Source: Watersipora subatra
Taxonomy: Eukaryota; Bryozoa; Gymnolaemata; Cheilostomatida; Watersiporidae
Direction: 5' to 3'
NCBI RefSeq assembly: GCF_963576615.1
Contig: NC_088717.1
Coordinates: 12,301,559 to 12,365,558 of the forward strand
DNA: 64,000 nucleotides
In this document: positions 45,955 through 56,869 of the stretch, in pieces
Position numbering within the stretch: position 1 is the first letter of the stretch
Layout: every line of letters begins with the position of its first letter
Translations under genes and position numbers: made by a program
The notes under the pieces: generated by a model
The model's database searches: none
Told to the model about the DNA's origin: nothing
The model's input: the letters and a program-made list of their open reading frames with translations, nothing else

Positions 45955-47493
45955 TTGAGAATTATTCCATGAAGTGGTAAAGCACCCATAGATCATTTAA
46001 TTAGATTAAACTAGTAGACTTGCTAGTTCCATGCACTGTGAGAGATCATCATGAGTAATCAGTGCATTGAGAATTATTCCATGAAGTAGTAAAGCACCCA
46101 TAGATCTTTTAATTAGATTAAACTAGTAGACTTGCTAGTTCCATGCACTGTGAGAGATCATCATGAGTAATCAGTATATTGAGAATTATTCCATGAAGTG
46201 GTAAGGACCCATAGATCCTTTAATTAGATTAAACTAGAAGACTTGCTAGTTCCATGCACTGTGAGAGATCATCATGAGTAATCAGTATATTGAGAGTTAT
46301 TCCATGAAGTGGTAAAGCACCCATAGATCCTTTAATTAGATTAAACTAGTAGACTTGCTAGTTCCATGCACCGTGAGAGATCATCATGAGTAATCAGTAT
46401 ATTGAGAATTATTCCATGAAGTGGTAAAGCACCCATGGATCCTTTAAATAGATTAAACTAGTAGACTTGCTAGTTCCATGCACTGTGAGGGATCATCATG
46501 AGTAATCAGTATATTGAGACTTATTCCATGAAGTGGTAAAGCATCCATGGATCCTTTAAATAGATTAAACTAGTAGACTTGCTAGCTCCATGCACTGTGA
46601 GGGATCATCATGAGTAATCAGTATATTGAGAATTATTTCATGAAGTGGTAAAGCACCAATAGATCCTTTAATTAGATTAAACTAGTAGACTTGCTAGTTC
46701 CATGCACTGCGAAAGATCATCATGAGTAATCAGTATATTGAGAATTATTCCATGAAGTAGTAAAGCACCCATAGATCCTTTTATTAGATTAAACTAGTAG
46801 ACTTGCTAGTTCCATGCACTGTGAGAGATCATCATGAGTAATCAGTATATTGAGAATTATTCCATGAAGTGGTACAGCACCCATGGATCCTTTAATTAGA
46901 TTAAACTAAAAGACTTGCTAGTTCCATGCACTGTGAGGGATCATCATGAGTAATCAGTATATTGAGAATTATTCCATGAAGTGGTAAAGCACCCATGGAT
47001 CCTTTAATTAGATTAAACTAGTAGACTTGCTAGTTCCATGCGCTGTGAGGGATCATCATGAGTAATCAGTATATTGAGAATTATTCCATGAAGTGGTAAA
47101 GCACCCATGGATCCTTTAATTAGATTAAACTAGTAGACTTGCTAGTTCCATGCACTGTGAGAGATCATCATCAGTAATCAGTATATTGAGAATTATTCCA
47201 TGAAGTGGTAAAGCACCCATAGATCCTTTAATTAGATTAAACTAGTAGACTTGCTAGTTCCATGCACTGTGAGAGATCATCATGAGTAATCAGTATATTG
47301 AGAATTATTCCATGAAGTGGTAAAGCACCCATAGATCCTTTAATTAGATTGAACTAGTAGACTTGCTAGTTCCATTCACTGTGAGAGATCATCATGAGTA
47401 ATCAGTACATTGAGAATTATTCCATGAAGTAGTAAAGCACCCATAGATCTTTTAATTAGATTAAACTAGTAGACTTGCTAGTTCCATGCACTG
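45955..47493. repeat. 112-bp tandem array, 14 copies
   Basis: Unit starts recur at 45959, 46071, 46183, 46294, 46406 and so on every 112 bases (one unit of 111) up to 47414; the last unit is cut short. Units are about 95% alike, with landmarks GAATTATTCCATGAAG, GACTTGCTAGTTCCATGCAC and GATCATCATGAGTAATCAG. No coding frame spans the unit. It begins exactly where the left inverted repeat stops. Confidence 0.97.
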
Positions 47494-47630
47494 ACACTGA
47501 ACTACTTGGGAGACTAAATGAGTCAGAGCTGATAACAAATCCAATTGATAAAATTCTGAAATAAGTATATCTTGAAGTGATGTTCGAGATTTTGCAAATG
47601 CTCTATTCGGTTATAAGTCGAAGTTACAGA

Positions 47631-47948
47631 TTATGATTCACCATTCATAAAATGAAGGTCTGAACTTTCATTCGATTGGAGATGAATGTGTTTAACATGT
47701 CTTTTGAGGATTGATTTTTTGTTAAATGAAGTCGAACATTCTAAGCAGATATATTTATTAGCTGAAACGGATGATGCACTTCTTTCCCTACTTCTGCTTC
47801 TTTCTCTATTATCAATTGAAGTGGAAGGAGTAGAATTTTCCGATGAAATTAAATTATGCTCTCGTGAAAGCTTGAACTTCTTTGAGGAAGATTTCCAGCT
47901 GCCAAAAATTAAAAATCTCATTTTACTATTCTCTCTACATTTATTCAT
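47631..47948 (-). CDS. C2H2 zinc-finger protein of the Polinton-like element
   Basis: This frame of 105 codons, with possible starts ATG(NKC) or ATG(RFL), carries a serine/arginine-rich middle (NRERSRSRERSASS). One classical C2H2 finger follows: C-x2-C-x12-H-x4-H in YICLECSTSFNKKSILKRHV then KHIH. A GTAAGT donor at about 47988 and an AATGTAG acceptor at about 47935 would splice a short upstream exon (through ...GANLMR) in frame onto ENSKMRF, so the true N-terminus may be longer. It is divergent from the 305-codon gene across the motif-rich control region. A single finger suggests DNA or protein binding, perhaps to the element's own repeats; that is inference. Confidence 0.6.
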   Translation of the reverse strand: MNKCRENSKMRFLIFGSWKSSSKKFKLSREHNLISSENSTPSTSIDNRERSRSRERSASSVSANKYICLECSTSFNKKSILKRHVKHIHLQSNESSDLHFMNGES

Positions 47949-48049
47949 TCATTAAAAATTTTTTCCACCAATTATTGTAAATCAACTTACCGCATCAGAT
48001 TTGCTCCAGTCTCCTTCTGAATGGGAAGATGCCGGATACATTTCCTTGT

Positions 48050-48430
48050 TGTATTCAAATTTCGGAGATATATAATCCGGTGAAACAGAGATAATCCAAA
48101 GTTCTGAGAGAAGATTATACATAGATATCCAAATTGTAGAATTAATCCAAACTTTTGTGAGATATATAATCCAGTTAATTCGGAGAAATATAATCCAGTG
48201 AAACAGAGATAATCCAAAGTTCTGAGAGAAGATTATACGTAGATATCCAAATTGTAGAATTAATCCAAACTTTTGTGAGATATATAATCCAGTTAGTTCG
48301 GAGAAATATAATCCAAAGTTCTGAGAGAAGATTATACGTAGATATCCAAATTGTAGAATTAATCCAAACTTTTGTGAGATATATAATCCAGTTAGGTATA
48401 GAAATAGTTCGAAGTTCTGAGAATTTCATG
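48050..48430. promoter_or_regulatory. TAATCC-rich tandem block in the Polinton-like element
   Basis: A roughly 120-base imperfect unit (AGTTCTGAGAGAAGATTATA ... ATTGTAGAATTAATCC ... GTGAGATATATAATCCAGTTA) is repeated about three times. It contains about eleven TAATCC motifs, the same motif that fills the terminal repeats. TAATCC is the core site of K50 homeodomain proteins (Otx, Pitx, Gsc, Bicoid). Whether a host factor or the element's own protein reads it cannot be told. Confidence 0.6.
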
Positions 48431-48567
48431 TATAATAACTCCAGGAAAAAGAAAAAAAGTCTCGATAATGGTGAGCCCATCAAACTTGGCTGTATTTATA
48501 CTAGTCAAGTTCAAGGAGGTGGAACCCGGACAAAAGCTATAAATCACTTCTAATCCATTTTGTCTCA

Positions 48568-48782
48568 CTCAACTTTCGCGAAAATTGAATTTCGCGAAAG
48601 TGAATTTCGCGAAAGTGAATTTCGCGAAATTGGATTTCGCGAAATTACACATTATATATATTATATAGTCAACTTTCGCGAAAGTGAATTTCGCGAAATC
48701 CAATTTCGCGAAATTACACATATATATTATATAGTCAACTTTCGCGAAATTGAATTTCGCGTTTTTCAATTTCGCGAAAAGT
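48568..48782. promoter_or_regulatory. Array of ten TTTCGCGAAA palindromes
   Basis: Ten perfect TTTCGCGAAA decamers and one damaged copy lie in three groups, each opened by a CAACTTTCGCG start; the first two are followed by TACACAT(AT)n TTATATAGT. The decamer resembles an E2F site (TTTSSCGC) on both strands. It lies just upstream of the TATA box of the 305-codon gene and may be its promoter/enhancer or a replication-type motif cluster. Confidence 0.65.
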
Positions 48783-48849
48783 CTTCTGATATTATGGATG
48801 ATGCAGCTAAATTTATCAAAACTCATTAATCATTTGATGAGGAGAATTG

Positions 48850-48856
48850 TATATAA
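48850..48856 (+). promoter_or_regulatory. TATA box of the 305-codon gene
   Basis: TATATAA lies 70 bases before the ATG at 48926, with initiator-like TCAATT/TCATTC about 30-40 bases downstream. Confidence 0.55.
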
Positions 48857-48925
48857 CCAGCAGAATTTTACTAAAACGATATCAATTCTTCATTCAAACT
48901 CAGAGAATTAACACACTACACAACT

Positions 48926-49843
48926 ATGGAGGATAATACTCAATCTGGAGTGATAAAACCTGGATCGAATAGTTCAGTGAAGATGTCGAAAAAGAAAATT
49001 TCACCTGTAACTCTTTCTAACACGACTCCTCCAACGAAGAAGAAGAAATCCAACCAAATCGAAATGAATTTGGAGCAAAGGGCAAAAGATGTGGCAGACA
49101 AGTTAAGAACATTAAGTAAGGATACTTTAATGGAAGCAAAATCACTGCAGAAAATGACAGACCTTTCAGTAGGATTGATTATGGAGGTGACAAAAACGGA
49201 AGAAGCTCATTCGATCCATGGAGCGTGCTGTATCATTCACTTCAACTATGTGGAAAATGGGATTAGTAAATCTACTGCTGTATTTGCTCCAAAACGATTT
49301 CTAGATGAATCTCTGTCTTATCCAAGTATTATGGTATATCTTGGATTAAAACCTAAGAGTAATGGACAGGGAAGTTACCATGACTTAAGACGAGTAACAG
49401 AAGGAACCTCAACTCCCTTGGACATGAAACGCACTCTAGCCAATCTGAGAACGAAGAGACTTGAAAAACTTATACAACTTTTCGAGACTCGTCATCTCAA
49501 GGAGTTCAAAGCACCATCTATTTTCTACTATCACAATGTTGGAACAAGTGAATACAAAGATGCTGAAGGCAAGGTGAATGTGGTACCAACTGTAGCATTT
49601 TCAACCAAAGTTGATGGAGAGGAAATTCAAGGAACTTTAACGATGCCTTCGAGATATGCCCTTTCGTTGAAAGAAAATTATCCGGGTATCATTATATACA
49701 AGGGACTAGTAACATCTCACAATACTCGCGAATACTACGATGTAGTAGTCATGGGACATGAAGAAGCAAGCAGATTTTACGAGAGTTCGGCACAATGCAA
49801 AAATGATCCTGCTATCATAGATATTTCCGATGACGATGAGTGA
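48926..49843 (+). CDS. Unknown 305-residue protein of the Polinton-like element
   Basis: The frame is intact from ATG (context ACTATGG) to TGA. The N-terminal 45 residues are polar and basic with NLS-like KMSKKK and TKKKKS. Residues about 48-110 are helical and charged (LEQRAKDVADKLRTLSKDTL). The rest looks like a folded alpha/beta domain with possibly two related halves (IHFNYVENGISKSTAVFAPKRF; VAFSTKVDGEEIQGTLTMPS, each followed by Y..I..YLGL / Y..IIIYKGL). The last residues AIIDISDDDE fit a SUMO-interacting motif (hydrophobic core then acids). I do not recognise the family. Upstream lie a TATA box and the TTTCGCGAAA array. The terminal repeat after the stop offers AATAAA at about 50073. 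The intact frame inside a mobile element argues for recent activity. Confidence 0.8.
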   Translation: MEDNTQSGVIKPGSNSSVKMSKKKISPVTLSNTTPPTKKKKSNQIEMNLEQRAKDVADKLRTLSKDTLMEAKSLQKMTDLSVGLIMEVTKTEEAHSIHGACCIIHFNYVENGISKSTAVFAPKRFLDESLSYPSIMVYLGLKPKSNGQGSYHDLRRVTEGTSTPLDMKRTLANLRTKRLEKLIQLFETRHLKEFKAPSIFYYHNVGTSEYKDAEGKVNVVPTVAFSTKVDGEEIQGTLTMPSRYALSLKENYPGIIIYKGLVTSHNTREYYDVVVMGHEEASRFYESSAQCKNDPAIIDISDDDE

Positions 49844-50053
49844 TTGATGAACAACTCGATACAAACTTCGTTTTAAAGATTGTACATGATCATTTTCTTA
49901 TATATATATTCAATGTTTCATTTATACTATATTATCTTTATTGTGACCTATCTACTTGAACATTTTCATATATTTCAAGTTAAACATAAACTATTTTATT
50001 TTTATTGAAACAAAATGATGATGGAAATAATGAATAATACATATAAATATATC

Positions 50054-50760
50054 TTTTAAAGTGAATAATTTTGTAATAAAACTGATCTTTCATTCAACAT
50101 ATTAATTTCTCCAACAAATTTCAATCTTACATACAAAAAAAAATACAAAAAAAAAACCAAAAAATAAATTCCTTAAAATTCTTAACCATTCAAGAGCTTC
50201 AACATTACAAAAACATCAAATCTTCAAAAAATAACTTTGTACATAAACACTTTCTCATATATATTCAATGTTTCAAATATATAACAATCTCCAGAAAATC
50301 AACCCCTCGGTGTCCCAGATATTAACCCCCTCACTCATCCGGTAATCTCTCGCTCTCCTCGATAATCCGCGAGATCCACTCCGGAAAACCAACCAGCCCT
50401 CGATGTCCCAGATATTCACCCCCCACTAATCCACCGATAATCCGCGACAATTCGGCCGACTAATCCGCAACGATTTCCCCGACTAATCCCGCGATAATCC
50501 ACGTTTAATCGGATGACTCATCCCCCACTAATCGGATGACTCATCCACAGATAATCCGCCGATTACGCCAGGAGCGGATCCATACCCCCTCGAATTCAAC
50601 CCCCTACTCTACACCACAATTTCCCCCCAAACCCCAACATCTCATTCAACTCCACGCAATTCAATCTACACCCCTAGCCAATTTAATTCGCAACCCCCTT
50701 TTTCTATCCCCCCGCTGGATCCGTCACTTTTTTGTATAGATCTGCTCTCAACATACTACT
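50054..50760. repeat. Right terminal inverted repeat of the Polinton-like element
   Basis: Reverse complement of the left repeat with small indels, mainly in A-runs at 50130-50165. At least seven TAATCC motifs occur at 50360-50565. The inner end at 50073 offers AATAAA shortly after the 305-codon gene. Confidence 0.93.
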
Positions 50761-50766
50761 CATCAT

Positions 50767-52240
50767 TTACATTAAGCAGAGCATTAATTATCAAACATAT
50801 GCATTCCTATATTGTTTAACTCGCTACTATTTAGTTTGTTTTTTTTTTAATTTTAATAAGTACAGCATATGATGTGTGATATTTAATTGAGAATATAAAG
50901 ATTATCTACAATTAAACAGATAGTAATATCAAATACCTGAGACAGATACATAAATACTAATATGCTTGGATGAGGTGCAAAGGTACTCATTTCATGCTGA
51001 AACAACACAATTATAATTTTAATGATGCAATTAAAAACATGAAAGCCTTCAGCTACTCAATAAAGAGATGCAAGTAGTGGTACATGGTACTCACTTCCTT
51101 CTGACTGCCAATGATGACAGACACTATAAAATCCACATTCCGTAAAGAGCTGTTCGATATGAAAACTATTGATAAATGTTTGGTATCATGACAAAGGAAG
51201 CGTGTCCTACTTGTTGCTAGAAAAACTCAAAAAAGCATGTGCATCTTCAGAGAAAACCCAACCATCAGTACTATATCCCGATTAAATAAAAATTCCTTCC
51301 GTCTGGGGATATTAAAAAATTGATTTGTAAAAGCAAGACTGACTCTCGACACTTTGTCTACTTTGCTCACATTGATGATATGGTTAATACCATCACACGT
51401 ACACGCATTTCAACTGGACATGATAACCAAACAAGATGACCAATACTATGAATAGTTATGCAAACATCCTACACATCACTCTTGTGGAGCTGTTCAAATC
51501 TTTATGCATAGATATTCAAAAAAATGCAAGTGTGGTACCATAGAAGGTGTAGTTGTAAAGACAATTGTGACAAATAATTTTGGTCTCAGAGACCAAGTGG
51601 ATCTGATAGATATGTAGTCTGTGGCTAACGTTATACGTTATAGAATTATAGTATACCAAAACCACTTAACCAAGTACTGTGTATTGCGGCCTTTAATATT
51701 AAAGTGTCCAATTGAAGTTGCTTCCTAATTGGTTAGTATATTCTTGCTGTTTGGTACGGCCCAGACCCTTCAGAATAACAATGGTAATAAAATAATTGTA
51801 TCAGTCATCAAGAAATCAAGGACATGTGATCAGATATGTTGATGGTGCGTGGTAAGCCTAGACATCCTGAAAATTATGATAAGATAAGATTAAGATTTTG
51901 TGGATAGGTTAAAGTCGTTGTTTCCGAACCAAGCAAACAACATATCAATAATATGCCAGTTGCTTGGCTAGGGGGCAATGATGTTTAGTAGAAGGGAATG
52001 TGGGAATGATCCCTTACAAAGAAAACCTTCGTAGCATCATGGGCACGATTGTGGACACTGTTGACAATGATTTGTATTGCATAGCAGTTTGGGCAATTAT
52101 CTTCAATAGGTGCTACAGCAGACACCAGTTTGTTTTATGCATTCAAAGGTTGCACAGCTTGATTGACATGTTCAGAGACAAAAGATAAGCTTACAACAGG
52201 CAGTACATAAAGAATCCAGTACAAGAAGAGTCCAAGCATG
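50767..52240. other. Unassigned stretch, no gene recognised
   Basis: AT-rich sequence right of the Polinton-like element. Short coding-like scraps appear but no motif, splice structure or repeat was recognised. Confidence 0.4.
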
Positions 52241-52244
52241 AAGG

Positions 52245-52960
52245 GCAAGGATTTACACCAACTGCAATTTGGATAAAGCGACAAGGGTATAGACCAACTG
52301 TAAATATGAATAGAGTGCCAAGAGTATAGGTACACCAATTGTTACTGTGGATAGAGTGGTAAGGGTATACACCAACTGTAACTGTGGATAGAACGGAAAG
52401 GGTATACACCAACTGTAACTGTGGATAGAGTGGTAATGGTTTACACCAACTGCAACTGTGGATTGAATGGTAAGGGTATACACCAACTTTATCTGTAGAT
52501 AGCGTGATAAGGGTAAACACCAACTGCAACTGTGGATAGAGTGGCAAGGTTATAAACCAACTGCAACTGTAGGTAGAGTGGTACGGGTATACACCAACTG
52601 CAACTGTGGATAGAGTGGCAAGGGTATACAACAATTTTAACTGTAGATAGTGTGGCAACGGTCTACACCAACTGTAACTGTACATAGATTGGCAAGGGTA
52701 TACACAAACTGTAACTGTGGATAGAGTGACAAGGGTATACACCAACTGTAACTGTGGATAGAGTCACAAGGGTATACACAAACTGCAACTGTGGATAGAG
52801 TGACAAGGGTATACACCAACTGTAACTGTGGATAGAGTCACAAGGGTATACACAAACTGTAACTGTGGATAGAGTGACAAGGGTATACACCAACTGTAAC
52901 TGTGGATAGAGTCACAAGGGTATACACAAACTGTAACTGTGGATAGAGTGGCAAGCAGTG
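52245..52960. repeat. 37-bp minisatellite (about 19 copies)
   Basis: The unit is close to GTGGATAGAGTGACAAGGGT followed by ATACACCAACTGTAACT. As 37 is not a multiple of three, all frames of the minus strand remain open (VYTLVTLSTVTV type peptides); these are not genes. The right end (52680-52950) is the most uniform. Confidence 0.95.
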
Positions 52961-53260
52961 CAAGCTAAACAAGTGCAATTGTTCCAAGGCTGGAGAGAAA
53001 TGTAGTAGTAGATGTCATGGAACTTTGATTGGTCCAAATCAAAACTAAAACTAGTTATTTGTAAGTTATTATAGTCAAGGTCCATGTGGTTGTTATTCAA
53101 ATAGACGCTATGTTTTGAGAGAAGGTACTTCAAAGTTTAAAAATTGTGTGTATTTGTCTCAGTAAAAGAAATAAAAATGTTTGTATCTATGCTCATAAAC
53201 ATCTGATGCTGACTAAAAAATACATAGAAAAAATAAAAATTTGAAACTATAAAAATCATA

Positions 53261-54263
53261 TTACTTGGTAAAAATGTGATTAAGATACGATATAGACTTA
53301 GATCTAAAACAGTGTTTGCGTAGGTTCACTTTAAATTTTATTGTAGACAGACGTTCTGAGGGTAGTTTTGTCAAAACTAAGATTGATGCAGCTTCTGATG
53401 TGATTAACCTTAAGCTTTTTCTGGCTAGGCGACAGTCATATAGTTGTTGGACAGTCTGCAACGCTGAGACACCACTAAGTTTCATAGCTGATTTTGTTAC
53501 TCTTTGTAAGAACTTTTTTGAGTCATTAGTAAGATGGGAGAAGACAACTACCAGATGGCAAGTCAGAACACTTTTGATAATACGTAGACTTATAGCATGA
53601 TGTGATGAGACAAGCGTTGATATCCAGATGCCGAAATTTACTCATAACATGTAGTCTTTTGCGAGCTTTGGATACACACTTTTCAGTATTGGCTTTAAAG
53701 TCTGGTTTCTGGTTTAGATCTTTCCTGAGGTGGGTGAATTCTGACACCTGCTCATTAGTCGATTTGTTCATGACTAGATTATGAATGGCAGGGTTATCAC
53801 GACAGTTACTGAATATTAACTCTTTAGTTTTTTTAGAGTTTAGCAGAAAGTCATTGTCAGCACACCAGTTAATGAGATTATCTGCTTCATCCTGGAGGTT
53901 TTATGGTTGTGTTACTATAATGAACTCCAGGACTACTGTGTCGTCAGCATATTTGATGTATTTTATGTTATCATGCTGACATGGCATGTCTGAGACGTAG
54001 AACGAGAACATCAAGGAACTGATGACGCACCCCTGAGGTGTTCCTGTTGATGATTTGATTATGGCCGATGTAATGGCAGAGATATTAACAGTTTGTGTTT
54101 GGTTGGTTAAAAGCAAGTTGATTATGTTTGGATGAATGCCAGGCTGGGAAACCATTTCATTCATTAACAGGGCTGGATTGATGGTCTTAAAAGCGCTTGT
54201 GTAGTAAATAAAAAGAACTGACACAAAGTTCTTAGCAGTTATATCTAGATGTTCACTTACCAC
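53261..54263 (-). pseudogene. CR1/L2-like LINE reverse transcriptase remnant
   Basis: The minus strand keeps YYTSAFKTINPALLMNEM, then GTPQGCVISSLMFSFYVSDM and the catalytic YADDTVV (as KYADDTVVLEF). After a frameshift NWCADNDFLLNSKKTKELIF and later LTKLPSERLSTIKF follow, the usual tail of LINE ORF2 (LLPSGRRYR). Frameshifts and the lack of an endonuclease part show a dead, 5'-truncated copy. Confidence 0.85.
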
Positions 54264-54299
54264 TTATCATTTCAAACGCGTGTATAATTTAAATTCTTG

Positions 54300-56150
54300 A
54301 GTAGAGTCAAGTGTGATGGCTGTTTAAGAGACAATTAGTTGAGGTTTGTTCATTCAGTTTATTACATAATATTACAGATCAATTCATTTCACTCATTTAC
54401 TAATTTACTTTTTAAATTGTGTTTTTATTGACCTATATCAACAACAAATGAATTTATGAATGGCTGCCTTTTTGAATGCGCGTGCTCTACTCTACCAGAC
54501 ACAGTCATTTGTCTGTAATTAATTCAAAAGGTGGCTTCAATAAAGCCAGTAAATGTGGTAAAAATGTGCTCTTTATAATTACTTTGAGCATCTTAGCATT
54601 CAAGCATCTGATTCAGGTGTTTGATATTAACATCTGTATAATGGCAGATCGCCTTCATATCTCCATTTTAATATCACACATCATTTGTTGTAGCTATTAA
54701 AAAAAAATTAAATACTAGATAGTAGCAAGTTAGCCAATATAAGAATGCATAGGTGTGGCAGTTGATGCTCTACTTCATGTACAAGACTGATTTTACTTCA
54801 TATCAAGGTTTTAGGCAAGTTTTTAAATAAAATTGCAAAGTATCTCAAAATTTCAGTTAAATTTAAAAATGACTGTGTGAATCAGGCAACTTGTAAAGTG
54901 ACTGAAACTTTTGGGCATTTTACCAATTGACTGATTTCACACATAACATATATCGTAACATATTTAATTAAAAAGGTTTGCACATCAACAAGCTGCGCTA
55001 AACAATCACCTTCATATTATTGCATAAAAACTGATATGTGAGGGGCTGTATGTAATGGTAGATAAGCTTTGAGCTAATCTAGTCTAGATTAACGCTAGCC
55101 TAAACTACTTGGTGAAAATAAGCATTACTCTCATTACAGCCATTAAAAGTATTTGAAATTTTCACTTCAAATAGAACAACAAATAAACTAATGAATGTAA
55201 TACCAATTTAAATGTTACTCACTCATAAAGAATAAAAATTTACTAGTGTGGCAGGCTTCTAATGCAGATTGCACTGATTTGAAAATGATTGTAGCTTTTA
55301 GAAATATATTGATAACACTTAGGCACTTTTTTGTTGCTTGTATGAAACTAAAATAAAATATATCTAAAATAACTAACTAAAATGTATCACAATATTATTC
55401 TATGTATATAAGTCTCAGTGTTTTTCAGTTGTCAGTTGTCGATCTCTTTTATGTTGGTTTATGCTTTGTTCGTTATAAGAGTGGCTGGTCACTTTGGTTG
55501 ACTGCGCTAGACTGACTTTGTTTGTTTTTTTAATGATCACTGGGCCAAGCTCAAACACATTGTTTGTTTTTTAAACAAACTCTTGGCAAATACCGGATAC
55601 ATTACATTCTTTTCCAATTTTATAGAATAGAAAATTTCACCAACAAAAACTCAGTAATGGGTATCCGTGTAACATATAAAATGGTAAACTAAAACTTTTA
55701 TCCCACGACCAAACACGAGCGAAGCGAGTCTTTGGGAGCTTTATGATAAATGCATATGTACAAACAACTCCCGAAAAGTATCCATCAACGGCCGTACCCA
55801 AACCCTTGTACTGAAATCCCATCAAAAGATTTAACCATTTTTCTGTGGAATCGTCTAAGTATAATAATGATACAAAACACATATAAGCCTATTTAAATAT
55901 GTTACCAAGTCTTTGAAAACTGTCAACAATATTCTAAAATTTAACCATCTGATCGGATTAAACATAACAAGAAAGATTAGTTTGGCCTAAAATCGCCTTT
56001 AAAACCTGACAAGCCCTTTTAATCATAATTAAGACCGACCAACAAAACGCCCATATAGCCGTGCAAAAGATAGTAGAACCATAAAGCCATGTGCATTTCA
56101 CGAGAAAAACATGCACATTTCACCAGTCTATGGCCGAAATTACAGCTGGA
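54300..56150. other. Spacer with duplicated block and one possible transposon relic
   Basis: 55050-55420 pairs with 30270-30620. Around 55680-55760 the CpG-containing string CACGAGCGAAGCGAGTC has the look of a mobile-element fragment, but was not identified. Nothing else was recognised. Confidence 0.45.
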
Positions 56151-56162
56151 ATATCGTTTGTT

Positions 56163-56868
56163 GCTCTCTCTCTTTCTCTCCCTCTCTCCCTCGCTCCCTC
56201 TTTCCCTCTCTCCCTCTTTCTCTCTCTCCCTCTCTCCCTCTCTCCCTCTCTCCCTCTCTCTCTCCCTCTCTCCCTCTCTCCCTCTCTCCCTCTCTTCCTC
56301 TCTCCCTCTCTCCCTCTCGTTCCCCTCTCCCCCTCTCTCCTTCTCTCCCCTTTTCTCCCTCTCTCCCCCTCTCTCCTCTTCTCTCCCTCTCTCCCTCTCT
56401 CTCTCCCTCTCTCCCTCTCTCCCTCTCTCCCTCTCTCCCCTTCTCTCCCTCTCTCCCCTTCTCTCCCTCTCTCCCTCTCTCCCCTTCTCTCCTTCTCTCC
56501 CTCTCTCCCCTTCTCTCCCTCTCTCCCTCTCTCCCCTTCTCTCCCTCTCTCCCCTTCTCTCCCTCATTCCCTCTTTCCCCCTCTCTCCCTCTCTCTCCCT
56601 CTCTCCCTCTCTCTCTCTCCCTCTCTCTCCCTCTCTCCCCCTCTCTCCCTCTCTCCCTCTTTCTCCCTCTTTCTTTCTGTTTTTTCTCTCTTTCTCTTTC
56701 TCTTTCTCAATCTCTTCCTTTCTCAATCTCTTTTTTTCTATCCCTCTCTCTCTCAATCTCTATCTCTCTCAATCTCTCTCTCAATCTCTTTTTCTCAATC
56801 TCTGTCTCTCAATCTATCTCTCTCTCTCCCTCTCTCTCTCTCTATCTCTTTCTCTTTCTCTCTCTCGC
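56163..56868. repeat. Polypyrimidine (CTCTCC/CT)n tract
   Basis: About 700 bases are nearly pure C and T on the plus strand (CTCTCCCT, CTCTCTCC, then TTCTCTCAATCT variants toward the right). The 240-280 codon frames across it are artefacts. Such mirror-like homopurine/homopyrimidine runs can adopt triplex structure. Confidence 0.97.
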
Positions 56869-56869
56869 G

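Larger units (their letters stand above)
45278..50760. mobile_element. Polinton/Maverick-like non-autonomous element (5483 bp)
   Basis: The element begins AGTAGTATGTAGAGAGCAG and ends CTGCTCTCAACATACTACT, with 6-base target duplications CATCAT at 45272-45277 and 50761-50766. The left inverted repeat runs 45278-45954 and the right 50054-50760. Long inverted repeats, AG...CT-type ends and a 6-base duplication are the diagnostic set for Polintons, which use a retroviral-type integrase. None of the Polinton core genes (polymerase B, integrase, ATPase, protease, capsids) is present or would fit. Inside, from left: a 112-bp tandem array, a zinc-finger gene (minus), a motif-rich control region and a 305-codon gene (plus). 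It has split the duplicated block R1/R2 of the TNF-like region. Confidence 0.85.

Noticed and set aside
52191..52893. Open frames of 60 to 184 codons, Y/L/S/C-rich
   Set aside because: They come from the 37-bp minisatellite, again open in every frame.
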